Below are positions 1 through 12,872 of a stretch of 64,000 nucleotides of DNA, piece by piece. A model generated the notes under the pieces. That model was not told the DNA's origin. It searched no databases and saw nothing but the letters and a program-made list of their open reading frames with translations. Positions within the stretch are counted from its first letter, which is position 1. Every line of letters starts with the position of its first letter. Position numbers and translations under genes: made by a program. Origin of the DNA: Pisaster brevispinus (lineage: Eukaryota; Echinodermata; Asteroidea; Forcipulatida; Asteriidae). The DNA lies in NCBI GenBank assembly GCA_023634235.1, contig JAMKCF010000079.1, forward strand, positions 191,001-255,000. The letters run 5' to 3'.

Positions 1-124
1 CACAAAGGGAGGGAGTGATGCACAGCCATCATAAACATGATATTCAAAGTTGGCCTAGATAGAGGCACCATCTGATGCAAGAAGCTCTGTCAATGAGGGA
101 TATTCTCTTGAATCAGTGAAAAAT
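1..124 (-). pseudogene. Exon-like cassette, cut by the window edge
   Basis: Minus-strand copy of the 127-bp cassette, with the acceptor side at 124 (T-rich tract then TTGCAG). The donor side lies at or just outside the window start. A TTTTTC replaces the usual TTATTC at the acceptor end. It is not possible to judge its coding state fully because the downstream end is missing. Confidence 0.5.
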
Positions 125-450
125 CTGCAAAAAAATAAAACATGCTGTTGTAAACTTCTTGTAAAACGTCACCATGCTTGAAGAAAATGAAGAGACAGCA
201 CAACAGTGCTTAATGAAAAAATGTAAGAGTTGAGAAACTAGACAACATGAGCCTCAAAGAAAACCAAAGATAGCACAACATCTGCTATTGAATAACTTGA
301 GAGAGGGACAATGTGAGGTTCAGAGAAAATGATGAGACGGCCTAATGTTGTGTCGTGAACAATTGAAAAACTTTAAAATGTTTAAATTTGGAGGGACTAG
401 ACAACAAGACACTCAAAAACAACCAATCAATGCACAGGGCTAAACAACTG

Positions 451-698
451 AGGAGAAATGATGGCAAGTTATGAGGGACAGGAAAACATGAGGTTCAGAG
501 AAAATGATGAGACGACACTTCATTGCCTCGTGAACAATCTTCATGTAGAGGGTTGCTTACACATAAAAGAATTGAGGAGAAATGATGGCAAGTTATGAGG
601 GACAGGAAAACATGAGGTTCAGAGAAAATGATGAGACGACACTTCATTGCCTCGTGAACAATCTTCATGTAGAGGGTTGCTTACACATAAAAGAATTG
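451..698. repeat. Local 124-bp tandem duplication
   Basis: The block beginning aggagaaatgatggcaagtt at 451 begins again at 575, and the two copies are essentially identical through the attgccte-like core and the gagggttgcttacac segment. This is a recent duplication inside the older array. Confidence 0.85.
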
Positions 699-714
699 AC
701 ATTTCTTGACATAC

Positions 715-826
715 CTTAGAATAGGAGGCAGTGATGCATAGCCATCCTAAACATGACACTCCAACTTGACCTTGATAGCAGCAGCATCTTGCTCATGATG
801 AATGCTCTCTTCAACCAGTGACTGAT
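715..826 (-). pseudogene. Exon-like cassette, short (112-bp) subtype with one stop
   Basis: Minus strand, acceptor TTTTTGGAG before 826 and donor GTATG after 715. It belongs to the subtype that lacks 15 nt (5 codons) relative to the 127-bp form. The consensus frame is open except for one TAG where other copies have TGG, in the C-H-V-W-D motif. It ends A-S-L-P-P-I-L-R. Confidence 0.5.
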
Positions 827-1241
827 CTCCAAAAAGAAATCAGACACACTGTCATAAACACTTTTTCTAAAAGTGTGCTTGGGCAAAATTTAAGAAGCAG
901 TACAACACTGGCATGTAAGTAATTTGAGAGCTGATAAATATTAGAGTCACAAGTTTTGAAGGACAAGTTGTGAGGGACAAGACAACGAAATGTTCTGAGA
1001 AAATGAAGAAACATCATCAAATTAGCTTGTGAACAATTTTATAAATGACCAATCATCACATCGGTTATTATTTGATGAACTTTACGGAAAACCCTCAAAG
1101 ATGCTAAGTTACGAGGGACTGGACAACATGGGGTTCCAAGAAGTTGAAGAGAAGGCACATCATTGTTTCACAGACAATTAAAAAGATGAAAATCCATGCG
1201 CAGCTATAAAGAACTACGAAGAAATAACAAAATCAACATAC

Positions 1242-1368
1242 CTCAGGAAAAGAGGGAGTGATGCATAGTCATCCAAAAATGATGTTCTCAGTTGACCTGG
1301 ATAGGAACATCTTCTCTTTGAAAGAAGCTTTGTTAATGATGGTTACTTCTTTGGAATCAATGACTAAT
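1242..1368 (-). pseudogene. Exon-like cassette, 127 bp, two early stops
   Basis: Minus strand, acceptor TTGTTTGCAG and donor GTATGTTG, so splice sites look intact. In the consensus frame TAG and TAA occur among the first ten codons. The middle is read in another frame, and the end returns to L-D-D-Y-A-S-L-P-like residues. Close relative of the copy at 48258-48384, which shares the TAA. The two copies therefore derive from a block duplicated after the gene copy was broken. Confidence 0.5.
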
Positions 1369-4003
1369 CTGCAAACAAGATAACACACGTTGTCTTAAAC
1401 ATTGTATTAATAGTCATTATGTGAATAATCTGCAAACAAAAAAAGGCATACTGTCGTAAACATTTATCAAATGACAAGACGTTTGAAGAAGATGAAGAGA
1501 CAGCACAACAGAGGCTTGTTAACAACTTAAGAGTTGAAATATCATTAAATATCTTAGATTTAGAGGTTTGAGAATAATTTGAGAGTTGAACAATCATTAA
1601 GGTGCCACATTGTGAGGGACAGGACAACATGAGGTTCAAAAAAATTGAGGAGATGGCACAACATTGCATCGTGAACAAATTAAGAGTTGAAATGTCACTA
1701 CATCTCTCAGAATTTGAGGGACTACACAATCTTCGTTTGTAAACAAGCTTTGTCAATGATGGATACTTCTTTGGAATCAATGAGTAATCTGCAAACAAGA
1801 TAACACACACTCTGTTGTAAACATTTATCAAATGACATCGTATTTGAAGAAAATGACAAGACGGCAATATGAGGATCTGAAAGATTGAAGAGATGTCACA
1901 ACAATGGCTTTTCAACATCTTCAGAGTTGAAATAGCTTCATATCAGTTTATTTTTAGGGACTTGACAACAGGAGCCTCAGAGAAAATCAAAGTCAGAAAA
2001 AATTATTGGCTCGTGAAGAATTTGAAAAGTTAAGAGGGACAGGAAAGCAAAAGGTTCAGAGAAGTGATGAGACGGCACAACTTTCGCTAGTGAACAATTT
2101 CAGAGGTGAAATTCCATTACATCTCTTAGATTTTGAGAGACTATAAAACAAGAGCCTTAATTAAACACCAAAGACTGAACAACATTGGCTTTTGAATAAT
2201 TTGAGAGTTAAGGTGCGAAGGGACTGGACAACATGAGGTTTCGAGAAATTGAAGAGACGTCACAACAATGTCTCCTGAGCAATTTAAGAGTTGAAAATCA
2301 TTGTGCAGGGTTTCAGAACTATGGAAAAATAACATATTTTAGAGAACAAGGGAGCAATGCCAGAAATTCAAAACATGACATTCCAAGTTGACCTAGATAG
2401 AAGCATCTTCTGATAGTAAAAGCTTTGTCATCAAGCTTTAAGAAAATTAAAAGAACAGTGGCTCATACACAATGTAAGTGTAGCAAATCATAAGAGCACT
2501 GAAACTTTTGAGAGACTAGACAAAATGAGCCTCAAGAAAGTAGCAACATTGACTTTTTTGAGAGTGGAACAATTTTGAAGGTTGTAAGTTATGAGGTACG
2601 AGCCAACATAAGGTTCGGAGAAAGTGGTGAGACGCCAAAACATTGGCTTGTGAAAAATTTAGAATTGAAATAGATCAAGTAGATTTTGAGGTACTACACA
2701 ATAAGAGCCCTGAAAAAAAACCCAACAAAGACAGTACAAAATTGGCTCATGAAAAATTTGAGAGTTGAACAATCATTAGGGTGTCAGTTTATGAGGGACT
2801 AGACAACATGGGTTTTCAGATATTGAAGAGTCGGCAGGAAATTGTTTCATGGACAATTAACAAGTTGAAAAACAATGCACTGGGCTAAGCAACTAAGGAG
2901 AAATGGCAATTATTAACATGGCAAGTTACGAGAAACAATTATCAAATGTCATCATGCTTGGAGAAAAGGGAAAGTCGTCACAACACTGGCTATTTTACAA
3001 ATCAAAAGTTTGACATCATTAGATCGCTTAAATTTTGAGAGACTGGACAACATTAGGTTTATAGAAATTGAAGAACCATCACAACATAAGCCCTTGATCA
3101 ATTTAAGAGTTGAAATATCATCACAATGTTTTTTTTTATAGGACTCGACAACAGAAGCCCTGAAGAAAGCACGACATTGGATCAGGAACAATTTGAAAGT
3201 TCAACAATCATTTAGTGGCAAGTCATTTGGTACAGAACAAAATAAACTCATATAAAAAGGCACAACACATTGGCTCAAGAACAATTTTAGACTTGAAATA
3301 TTATTACATCTCTAAGATTATAAGAGGCTACACAACAAGAGCCTTAACAAAACCTCAAAAACCAAGATAGAAGCTTCTTCTGATGAAAGAAGCTTTGTCC
3401 ATAGTGGATGAAATCTTGAATCAGTGAATAATCTGCAAACAAATCTAGAGACTGCACAACATTGCTTCATTAAAAATTTTAGAGTTGACAAATCATTAAT
3501 GCGTTTAATTTTGAGGGACTAGACAACACGAGCCTCAAAGAAAACCAAAGACTTCACAACATCTGCTTGTGAATAATTTGAGAGTTGAACTATTTTGAAG
3601 GTGGCAAGTTATGATGGACTGAGGTTCAGAGGAAATTAAACGAGACGGCAAAAGATTGGCCCGTGAACGATTTAAGAGTTGAAATATCATTACATGGATT
3701 AATTTTTGAGGACTTGACAACAAGAGCATCAAAGAAAACCAAAGACAGAGAAACATCGGATCATGTATAATTTGAAAGTTCAATAATCATTTAGGTGCCA
3801 AGTTATAAGAAACTGGACAACATGAGGTTTCCAGAGATTGAACAGAGGTAACAACATTGATTCATGAACCATTCAAGAGTTGAAAATCATGGCGAGAAGA
3901 AAACAAATTAAGGAGAAATAACATTTTTCAACACTCCCGTGATGCACAGCCAGTCAAAACATGACATTCCAAGTTGACCTAGATAGAAGCATGTTCTGAT
4001 AAT

Positions 4004-7000
4004 AATATTTAAAAAAATAATAATAATATTTAAAATTTATATTGCGCCCCTTACATACAAAATGATCAAGGGCGCAGAACACATGTTAAAAAGCACAGAG
4101 TGGAAGAAAAAGACAAAGAAAAAAGACTGGTCACCAGGCCAGTGCCCAAACAAAAGTATGGGGATACGTCTGTCCCGCCAACAGAGAACTAATAGTTACT
4201 TATTACATAGGCCTATCCCTGCTGGCATCGGTAATGTTTTGACCTTTTCAGGAGACAGACGCCTCTAACCCTAATATATGCTAAAATACAAACTAACTGG
4301 CAAGGTGACCATAGAAGAAGACACACTAAAAAGCGGTTTTAAAAAGGTAGGTTTTTATATTACATTTAAAAGAGATGAGTTTCTGTTCGCTACGTATGTG
4401 AAACGGTAGCGCATTCCAAAGCTTAGGGGCTGCCACAGAAAAAGCCCTATCACCAAATGTTGTCAACATTTTACCAAAAGGATACTCCAAGAAAATACCA
4501 TTATTCCCTGACCTAAGTTTATATGAAGATACTTTCCGGATGGAAACAAGATCCTGTAAGTACTTTGAAGAAAGACCATGAAGAGCTTTGAATGTCAACA
4601 ACAGGATTTTAAAATTAATCCTGTACGAAACAGGCAGCCAATGTAATTGACGAATTATAGGTGTGATGTGTTCAAATCGGTGTGTGTTGGTAACAATTCT
4701 GGCAGCTGCGTTTTGAACCCTTTGTAGTTTAGCTATCTGTGACTTTGGCAGACCATACAAAAGGCTATTACAATAATCACAAATGCATGAATTAGTTTTA
4801 AAAGAGAGTCTTGTGTAAGGAATTGACTAATGCGTTTGATGTTGTGAAGATGAAAAAAGGCTGCAGAGCAAGCTTTATTCATGTGGGTGTTTATTGTAAG
4901 TTCAGAATCGAACCAAGACCCCAAGTTACGAACACATGTTGTAGGAAAAACAGTAGCTTCACCTATCATTATATCGGAAATATTAATTTTCTTCAACTGC
5001 TGCTTTGATCCGATAATCAAAAATTCACTTTTAGCATCATTAATTAAAAGCCGGTCATGTAACATCCATTGCCTGATGTCCCTAATGCAATCTTCGATTA
5101 TAGTCACAGCAGCTTGACAAGATTTGTCGTCGTCGGGTCTAAAAGATAGATACAGCTGAGTGTCATCGGCATAGCAATGAACATCAGGCAGATGATGCTC
5201 AACGATGTCAAACAATTTAGAGGCATAGACAATAAACAGAAATGGTCCTAAGCAGGATCCCTGAGGAACACCACAGTTGATGTTAAACTTCTCTGATAAG
5301 GTACCTTGAATGGATACACGTTGACTTCTATCTGACAAATAGGACGAAAACCAATCGAGGGCCTTGCCAGTGACTCCACATTTAGACTGAAGACGTTTCA
5401 ATAAAATTTCATGATCAACAGTATCGAATGCTGCACTCAGGTCTAAAAGGACAAGCAGAATAACATGTTGGGAATTCATCCTCATCAGTAAATCATTTTT
5501 AACCTTAATAAGAGCCGTCTCTGTACTGTGATGCTTCCGGTAAGATGATTGGAGAACCGGAAACATGGAATGTTTTGACATGTGACTATAAAGTTGGTCA
5601 CAAACAGCCCTCTCAGTTAATTTAGAAATAAATTGTAAGTTACTGATTGGTCGGTAGTTTTCTAATTTCATATTAAGATTGGTTTTTTTTAATAAAGGGC
5701 ATATTAAAGCTTCTTTCCAGTCAGTAGGAAATGTTCCAGAAACTAATGAAGAGTTTATGATGTTGGTAATTACTGGAAGCAAAACATCAAGGCACTCACC
5801 CACAAGGTTAGTAGGCATGGGATCCAGAGCGCATGATCCCTTAGAAGAATTGACAACTAGCTGTTTTACCTGTGACTCAGTTAATGGTGTGAAACTATCA
5901 AACAGGTTATTACTGGACATTGTTTCAGGTGTAAAAGATAACGGTCTGTCAACAGAGGTTGAAACTTCCAAGTCATCAAGTTTAGCATGAATATTAGATA
6001 TTTTCTTTACAAAAAAGCTACCCATATCATTAGCAAGAGTCATTTTATCTTTAAAAGGTGGATAGAGGACGTTAACACTATGCCCAAGCAGCTTTTTAGA
6101 TGCTCTAAATAATTTCCTCTGGTCGGAACTATTACTTTCGATAAAGTCTTTGTAAAAATTGCAGCGAGCTTTATTAAGAAGAAAGGTAACCTTATTTCTT
6201 ATAAGCTTATATTCTGAAAGATCAGAGACCATGTTTGTTCGTCGCCACTTCTTTTCTGCACGTCTCCTCATCCTCAAGGCAGAGTTGATTTCTTGACTAA
6301 ACCAAGGTAGACGGGGCCTAGCGGTGACCATCTTAGACTTTAGTGGGGCATGTGTATTGAAGGCACCAGCTAGCGTAGAATTATAGCACTTCGTAAGCTC
6401 CTCAAGACCTTGAGGAGTGTCCCTGCACAGCCTAGAAGAGACTAAGTCACCTTTGAAGCAATTAATGTCAATGGATTTAATATCCCTATAAACAATCTGT
6501 TTAGCAGGAAAAGCAGACTTGTTTTGTTGCAAATTGCAAATAACAGAAAAATGATCAGAAAAAAGGTGGTGAGGTGTCGGGGGGCTATTAAGAACCATGT
6601 CCGATTTCCTGGTAATAACAAGATCTAGTGTGTGACCCATCTCATGAGTAGGTTTGTTAACATGTTGCTGGAGACCCATGGATTCAAGAAGTGACAAAAA
6701 ACGTATAGTGTTTGGATCATCAGAGATGTCAACATGGATGTTAAAATCCCCAGTTATTAAAACTGGTTCAGAAGATAAAATAATGGATTCTAAATAATCA
6801 GCAAAATCATTGATAAACCGATTAACTGTACAAGGGTGGCTAGCTGAGTAAGGTGGCCTATAGATAATTACAAGTCGTTATTTACACGAATTAATCCCTA
6901 CAGACCATTCTGAAAACTCAAATGAGTCTAATTCATCTCCAGCAATTTTCTTGACATTCAAATGATCACGAAACAACAAAGCAGTGCCTCCCCCCACACG

Positions 7001-8139
7001 GTTTTTCGGGGGATGATCTAGCAATCTAAAACCAGGTGGAGTTGCTTCAACCTTGTGGGCAACATCCATATCTGTAAACCAAGTCTCTGTAAGGGCAAAC
7101 AAATCAGCCTTACTATTAATAGCATAAGAAACAAAATTAGCTGCTTTATTTTTAAGAGATCTAGTATTTAAGCAGCAGAGTTTAAATAGATCATCAGAGG
7201 GAGCGGCAGGATTTACAACAATGTGTTTAAGGACAGGATCAGTGCGGTTTTCCAATACCCTATTATGAACATAATCAAGCCGGTGACCAATTTGAACAGG
7301 AATTTTACACTTAAAGTTACAATGACCCGCTCTATTACCCCTGAACCGAAGAATTCCATTCGCTTTTAGAATAGAAAGCAATCCAGGCTGAATGGAGTGA
7401 CAAGAAGTCTTACGGATGTTAAAAAAGTGACCACGGGAATACATTATAGTTGAATTACTAGACATAATAGAATGCGAACTATCTGTATGTATAAAATGCA
7501 ACTCGTCATTACTAGTGGATCCGATACGAGGGCCTGGGTTAACAGAAATATCCATAAATATTGTTATGTCATGTGGAGGGTCATGACCAGGAATAACTAG
7601 AGTAGTTTGGCCATGTTTGGACCATTTGACTAATGGAACTTTTGAGACATTAAATCCAGTACGGCACAGCTGTAATGTTACCCCATGACAGGGTGAAAAT
7701 GGCACAACAAAATTAGTCAGACACATGTACTGGTCTGAAGACACAAAATACTCATTTCTGACAGTCTCAGCATCAGGAAAGATTTGAACCCGTGACTTAT
7801 GTATGATAAAAAGCAGATGTAAAAACACCAACAGACGAGAACGGGCACTAAAGGCAACAACCATGATGAACACACGTTACAAAATAGTGAACTCAACCGG
7901 AGATAAAAACCACATCAAAAACATCAAAATAACAAGCAATACTAATCGGATAAAGCACCAAAATATATCACAGAAAAGCACAGAAAGCTTACCAAACACG
8001 TCAACAATAAATATAAAGACGATGCCAAAAACTCAGCAAAGATGAAACGGATAAAAATAAGTAAACACTGGCAGAGAAAATAAACAGTGGCGGCTACAGA
8101 ACAGCGCCCTCAACGGCCTAATAAAAGCTTTAAAAAAGC
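4004..8139 (-). mobile_element. CR1/L2-like non-LTR retrotransposon, nearly full length
   Basis: A 4.1-kb insertion within the array. The empty version of the site is present at 21290-21330, where the same flanks (gttctgataat and aaaagctttgtcatcaagct) are contiguous. The 3' end is at the low coordinate, with an A/T-rich tail of AAT/ATT repeats (about 4004-4040), then a 3' UTR to 4325. The coding region covers 4326-7873 and the 5' region runs to about 8139. There is a small duplication of aataaaagctt at the 5' junction; I could not define a clean target-site duplication. The element is only lightly damaged (one stop, one frameshift seen), so it is among the younger insertions here. Confidence 0.85.
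4326..7873 (-). pseudogene. LINE ORF2: endonuclease plus reverse transcriptase, one stop and one frameshift
   Basis: Encodes the enzyme that nicks target DNA and copies the element RNA. The 5' part (7873 down to 6878) holds an N-terminal stretch of about 230 residues I do not recognise, then an APE-type endonuclease start (C-L-N-T-R-S-L-K-N-K and A-L-T-E-T-W-F). A TAA at 6878-6880 interrupts it; the same frame continues through a G-D-F-N-like motif into the 654-codon stretch ending at 4733. There the RT palm motifs are D-L-S-A-A-F-D (about residues 419-425), G-V-P-Q-G-S (476-481) and Y-A-D-D (509-512), all intact. A frameshift near 4733-4760 moves the C-terminal domain (RVQNAAARIV, LHWLPV motifs) into the frame ending at 4326. 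One TAA and one frameshift therefore separate it from a single frame. Assignment to the CR1/L2 group rests on these motifs only; the exact clade needs a tree. Confidence 0.85.
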
Positions 8140-9601
8140 TAATAAAAGCTTTGTCATCAAGCTAGAAGAAAATGAAAAGAACAACAGTGGCTCCAAGACA
8201 ATGTAAGTGAAGCAAATCATAAGAGCAATGAAATTTTTTAGGGACTAGACAACTCGAGCCTCAAGAAAAAACTAAAGACAGTACAACATCGACTCATGAT
8301 TATTTTGAGAGTAGAACAATTTTGAAGGTGGTAAGTTTTGTAGTATGAGACAACATAATGTTCAGAGAAAATGATGAAACGGCAAAACATTGGCTTGTGA
8401 ACAATTTAGAATTGACATAGATCTCTTAGATTTTGATAAACTACACAACAAGAGCCCAGAAAAAAACCTAAGACAGTACAACATTGGCTTATGAATAATT
8501 TGAGAGTTGAACAATCATTAAGGTGGCAAGTTAAGCCGGACTGGACAACAAGACAATCAGAGAAATGAAGAGATGTCACAACATTGGCTCATGGGCAAAT
8601 TTCAAGGTTGAAATATCATCGCATCCCTTAGATTTTGAGAAACTACACAATAAGAGCCTCAAAGAAATCCAAAAATAGACACACTGTCGTAAACATTTAT
8701 CAAAGGACATCATGTTTGAAAGAATGAACAGATAGAACAACAGTGGCTCGCAATGAAATTAGAAGGTTCAATGAGCAGAGGTCAAGAGCTACAGAGAAAT
8801 TACATTTTTCAAACTAACTCAGAAAACGAGGAAGTGATGCGTAGATTCAAAAAACTAAATTCCCAGTTGACTTAGATAGGAACATCTTGTGATGAAACAA
8901 GCTTTGTCGGTGATGGATACTTCTCTTGATTCAGTGAATAACCTTTAAACAAAATAAGACACAGTAATGTAATCATTTATCAAATGACAAGATGCTTGAG
9001 GAAAATGAAGAGATAGAAGGCTCAACACTGGCTGTAAAACAAATTATGAGTAGGAAGACCTTAGAGCGTTGAAATTTTGAAAAACTAGACAACATAAGCC
9101 TCAAAGAAAACCAAAGACAGTACAACATTGACTCATTAATAATTTAAAAGATCACATATCATTTAAGTGGCAAGTTATGAGGTACACTGTACAGGACAAT
9201 CAAAGGTTCAGAAGAAATAATGAGAAGGCACAACATTGGCTACTGAACAATTTAAGAGTTGAGATGTCATTACATCTATCAGATTTTAAGGGATTACAAT
9301 ATAGAAAACCAAACCAAAACCACTGTCTTTAACAATTATCGAAGGACATTATGTTTGAAGAAAATGAACAGACGCCACAACAGTGAAGCAAATCATAAGA
9401 GCACTGAAATTGTTTAGGGACTAGACAACATGAGCCTCAAGAAAAAACTAAAGACAGCACAACATCGACTCATGAATATTTTGAGAGTGGAACAATTTTG
9501 AAGGTGATAAGTTTTGTAGTATGAGACAACATAATGTTCAGAGAAAATGATGAGACGGCAAAACATTGGCTTGTGAACAATTTAGAATTGACATAGATCT
9601 C
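8140..9601 (-). repeat. Tandem array, segment 2 (first copy of a 1.4-kb duplication)
   Basis: Same array of about 100-bp units. Bases 8146 to about 9509 match 10092 to about 11460 almost base for base, so this is a recent tandem duplication of about 1.4 kb. It contains one cassette (8818-8942). The LINE at 4004-8139 sits directly before it. Confidence 0.85.
8818..8942 (-). pseudogene. Exon-like cassette, broken donor and stop
   Basis: Minus strand. The donor GT is lost (CTGAG followed by TTAGTT) and the acceptor reads TTTAAAG. In the consensus frame the first 23 codons are open (Y-S-L-N-Q-E-K-Y-P-S, then T-K-L-V-S-S) and then a TAA follows. Duplicated at 10762-10886 with the same lesions. 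Confidence 0.5.
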
Positions 9602-10084
9602 GTAGATTCCCTACCCACAGTAGTGTGGGCTGGGTCTACGAACGAATACTTACCTGTAGAGCGAATACTACAATTGCATTGTTCCCTATGCCGGCAGGCA
9701 AAAGGCTTTTTAGAGGCAAAAAGAGTTTTACACACAATAGCGCCCTCTGGTGTCCGACCCCGACGCCCTGCGACATGCGCACTACGTCAGCCTCCTCTTT
9801 TCTCGAGCGCTACGTTTTACGCGTAAGCACCCAAGATTCGAGTATAGTGGGGAAGGAGGGAGGGTGCTCTACAGGTAAGTATTCGTTCGTAGACCCAGCC
9901 CACACTACTGTGGGGTGGGAGTCTACTTCACTCTACTTACCTGTAGAGCGAATACTACAATTGCATAGACTCGCACCGAGTAGGCGGTGGGTATACGCGA
10001 ACTATTGTATGTCTACAGGGGCGTAGGACACAGGGCGTGCCCAATAAAGACCCCGTAAGCGCACCGTAGCTCATGCGCAAAGTT
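9602..10084. mobile_element. GC-rich foldback (MITE-like) insertion at a duplication junction
   Basis: This 480-bp block is clearly richer in GC than the array around it. Arms of about 48 bp (about 9613-9661 and 9866-9914) are near-perfect inverted repeats built around ctgggtctacgaacgaat and its complement. A third partial arm (tacctgtagagcgaatac) lies at about 9940-9966. No transposase is visible; short frames at 9566-10026 only read across the arms. The left host flank stops within gacatagatctc, while the right flank restarts at aataaaagctttgtcatcaa, which is the start of the duplicated 1.4-kb block rather than the continuation of the left flank. A nonautonomous element is the best reading. 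Confidence 0.65.
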
Positions 10085-12244
10085 AATAAAAGCTTTGTCA
10101 TCAAGCTAGAAGAAAATGAAAAGAACAACAGTGGCTCCAAGACAATGTAAGTGAAGCAAATCATAAGAGCAATGAAATTTTTTAGGGACTAGACAACTCG
10201 AGCCTCAAGAAAAAACTAAAGACAGTACAACATCGACTCATGATTATTTTGAGAGTAGAACAATTTTGAAGGTGGTAAGTTTTGTAGTATGACACAACAT
10301 AATGTTCAGAGAAAATGATGAGACGGCAAAACATTGGCTTGTGAACAATTTAGAATTGACATAGATCTCTTAGATTTTGATAAACTACACAACAAGAGCC
10401 CAGAAAAAAACCTAAGACAGTACAACATTGGCTTATGAATAATTTGAGAGTTGAACAATCATTAAGGTGGCAAGTTAAGCCGGACTGGACAACAAGACAA
10501 TCAGAGAAATGAAGAGATGTCACAACATTGGCTCATGGGCAAATTTCAAGGTTGAAATATCATCGCATCCCTTAGATTTTGAGAAACTACACAATAAGAG
10601 CCTCAAAGAAATCCAAAAATAGACACACTGTCGTAAACATTTATCAAAGGACATCATGTTTGAAGGAATGAACAGATAGAACAACAGTGGCTCGCAATGA
10701 AATTAGAAGGTTCAATGAGCAGAGGTCAAGAGCTACAGAGAAATTACATTTTTCAAACTAACTCAGAAAACGAGGGAGTGATGCGTAGATTCAAAAAACT
10801 AAATTCCCAGTTGACTTAGATAGGAACATCTTGTGATGAAACAAGCTTTGTCGGTGATGGATACTTCTCTTGATTCAGTGAATAACCTTTAAACAAAATA
10901 AGACACAGTAATGTAATCATTTATCAAATGACAAGATGCTTGAGGAAAATGAAGAGATAGAAGGCTCAACACTGGCTGTAAAACAAATTATGAGTAGGAA
11001 GACCTTAGAGCGTTGAAATTTTGAAAAACTAGACAACATAAGCCTCAAAGAAAACCAAAGACAGTACAACATTGACTCATTAATAATTTAAAAGATCACA
11101 TATCATTTAAGTGGCAAGTTATGAGGTACACTGTACAGGACAATCAAAGGTTCAGAAGAAATAATGAGAAGGCACAACATTGGCTAATGAACAATTTAAG
11201 AGTTGAGATGTCATTACATCTATCAGATTTTAAGGGATTACAATATAGAAAACCAAACCAAAACCACTGTCTCTATAACAATTATCGAAGGACATTATGT
11301 TTGAAGAAAATGAACAGACGCCACAACAGTGAAGCAAATCATAAGAGCACTGAAATTGTTTAGGGACTAGACAACATGAGCCTCAAGAAAAAACTAAAGA
11401 CAGCACAACATCGACTCATGAATATTTTGAGAGTGGAACAATTTTGAAGGTGGTAAGTTTTGAGGTATGAGACAACATCAAGTTCAGAGAAAATGATGAG
11501 ACAGCAAAACATTGGCTTGTGAAAAATTTAGAATTGAAATAGATCTAGTAGATTTTGAGGTACTACACAATAAGAGCCCTGAAAAAAAACCCAACAAAGA
11601 CAGTACAACATTGGCTCATGAATAATTTGAGAGTTGAACAATCATTAGGGTGTCAATTTATGAGGGACTAGACAACAAGAGGTTTCTAGAAAATGAAGGG
11701 ACCTTACAACATTGTTTCATGAACAAATTTAAGAGCACTAATAGAGTGCTACTTTTTGGAGGGACTAGACAACATAAGCCTCAAAGAAACCAAAGACAGT
11801 ACAACATTGACTCATGAATAATTTGAGAGTAGAGTAATTTTGAAGGTGGTAAGTTATGAGGGATTGGACAACATCAACTTCACAGAAAATGAAAAGATGC
11901 CACACTTGGCTCTTGAAACAGCATAACATTGGTTCGAGAACAATTTCAGATTTGAAATATAATCATACCTCTTATATCTTGAGGGACTACACAATAAGAG
12001 CCTAAAAGAAATCCAAAGACTGCACAACATCAGCTTAAGAATGTTTTAAGAGTTATGTGGTACACGACAATATAAAGTTTAACAAAAAGAACCATTTTAG
12101 AGTTGAAATGTCATTACATTTATAAAATTTAGAGGGACTAGACAATAAGATCCTAAACAAACTAAAATAGCACAACAGCAGCTTTACATAATTTGAGAGT
12201 TGAACAATAATTAAGGTGATAAGTTTTGAGGGACTGGACAACAT
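10085..12244 (-). repeat. Tandem array, segment 3
   Basis: Array units on both sides of one cassette (10762-10886). The first 1.4 kb is the second copy of segment 2. From about 10440 to 12244, and on past the DNA transposon from 17629, the sequence is paralogous to 23530-26060. Confidence 0.85.
10762..10886 (-). pseudogene. Exon-like cassette, duplicate of the one at 8818-8942
   Basis: Same lost donor GT, same TTTAAAG acceptor and same TAA as the copy at 8818-8942, so the lesions predate the 1.4-kb duplication. Confidence 0.5.
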
Positions 12245-12872
12245 TAGTACAGCGGATAAGCTCTCATATAATGAAAATTGTGCACTTTTTGAGAAAAGCA
12301 TGAAACTTCTAGAGTACTTAGTTTTAACCATAAGATTTATTTTCAGATGTGGAGGGAAGTCAAATTTGACCTCTGATGACCCTGAGAGGTCAAATCCAAA
12401 ATGGCCGCCATTTCGCCTGTTCTAATGTACAAACAAGTATAATTTTGGAGTCAGACAGTGTAGAAAAACATTTAAGGTGTCATTTCCAACTATATTGAGG
12501 ATGCCAATTCATTTGGTAATACTTTTGAGATCGCCAGAACTCAAGGATATGCATTAATGTCAAGGTCAAGGTCAAAATTTACACAAAAATTACTATTTTT
12601 TGAATGTTTTCCCATTTATTTGTCATTTTGTTCTCCCATACATTCTCAAAGTTCTCTAGGAGTGGTTCTTGTACATAGTCTGCCAGCTTAATCCCTTTTC
12701 ATTAGTTTATTTTACAAATTAGCACCAGACCATTCTTTTGTCCTGTAACTGACCAAGTGCATAGCATGGTCAGTGAGCAGCTCCACATCCCCTACTTGTC
12801 TCTTCTGCAATGAGCCTGCTGGTTCTGCAGGCTTACATAAAGCACTAACTTACATACAACATTGACATTAAT

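Larger units (their letters stand above)
1..4003 (-). repeat. Tandem array, segment 1 (about 100-bp units plus exon-like cassettes)
   Basis: Degenerate tandem repeat. On the plus strand the units recur as gggactggacaacatgaggt, then agagaaaatgatgagacg, a gcacaacattggctcgtgaa motif, and agagttgaaatatcattac. Two unit subtypes of about 100 and 102 bp alternate; one has a caaagaaaaccaaagacag motif and the other an agagaaaatgatgagacg motif. Exon-like cassettes on the minus strand are at <1-124, 715-826 and 1242-1368, with partial ones near 1745-1788, 2341-2440, 3363-3432 and 3940-4003. Short open frames on the minus strand here shift phase from unit to unit and share no start or end, so I treat them as by-products of the repeat. 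Bases 2934-4003 are closely duplicated at 20238-21303. Confidence 0.85.

Noticed and set aside
1364..1918. 184-codon open frame on the minus strand and many similar ones (60-140 codons) across 1-52 kb
   Set aside because: They pass through array units, splice signals and cassettes without respect for borders. The minus strand of the unit is poor in stops, and frames do not line up between copies.
7803..8045. 80-codon plus-strand frame at the LINE 5' end
   Set aside because: Lies antisense to the LINE 5' region, has low-complexity N/K/I/T composition and no motif.
9640..9660. Similarity of atacttacctg to the U1 snRNA 5' end
   Set aside because: Only 11 bases match and the following sequence does not; it is simply the complement of a donor-like string in the foldback arm.
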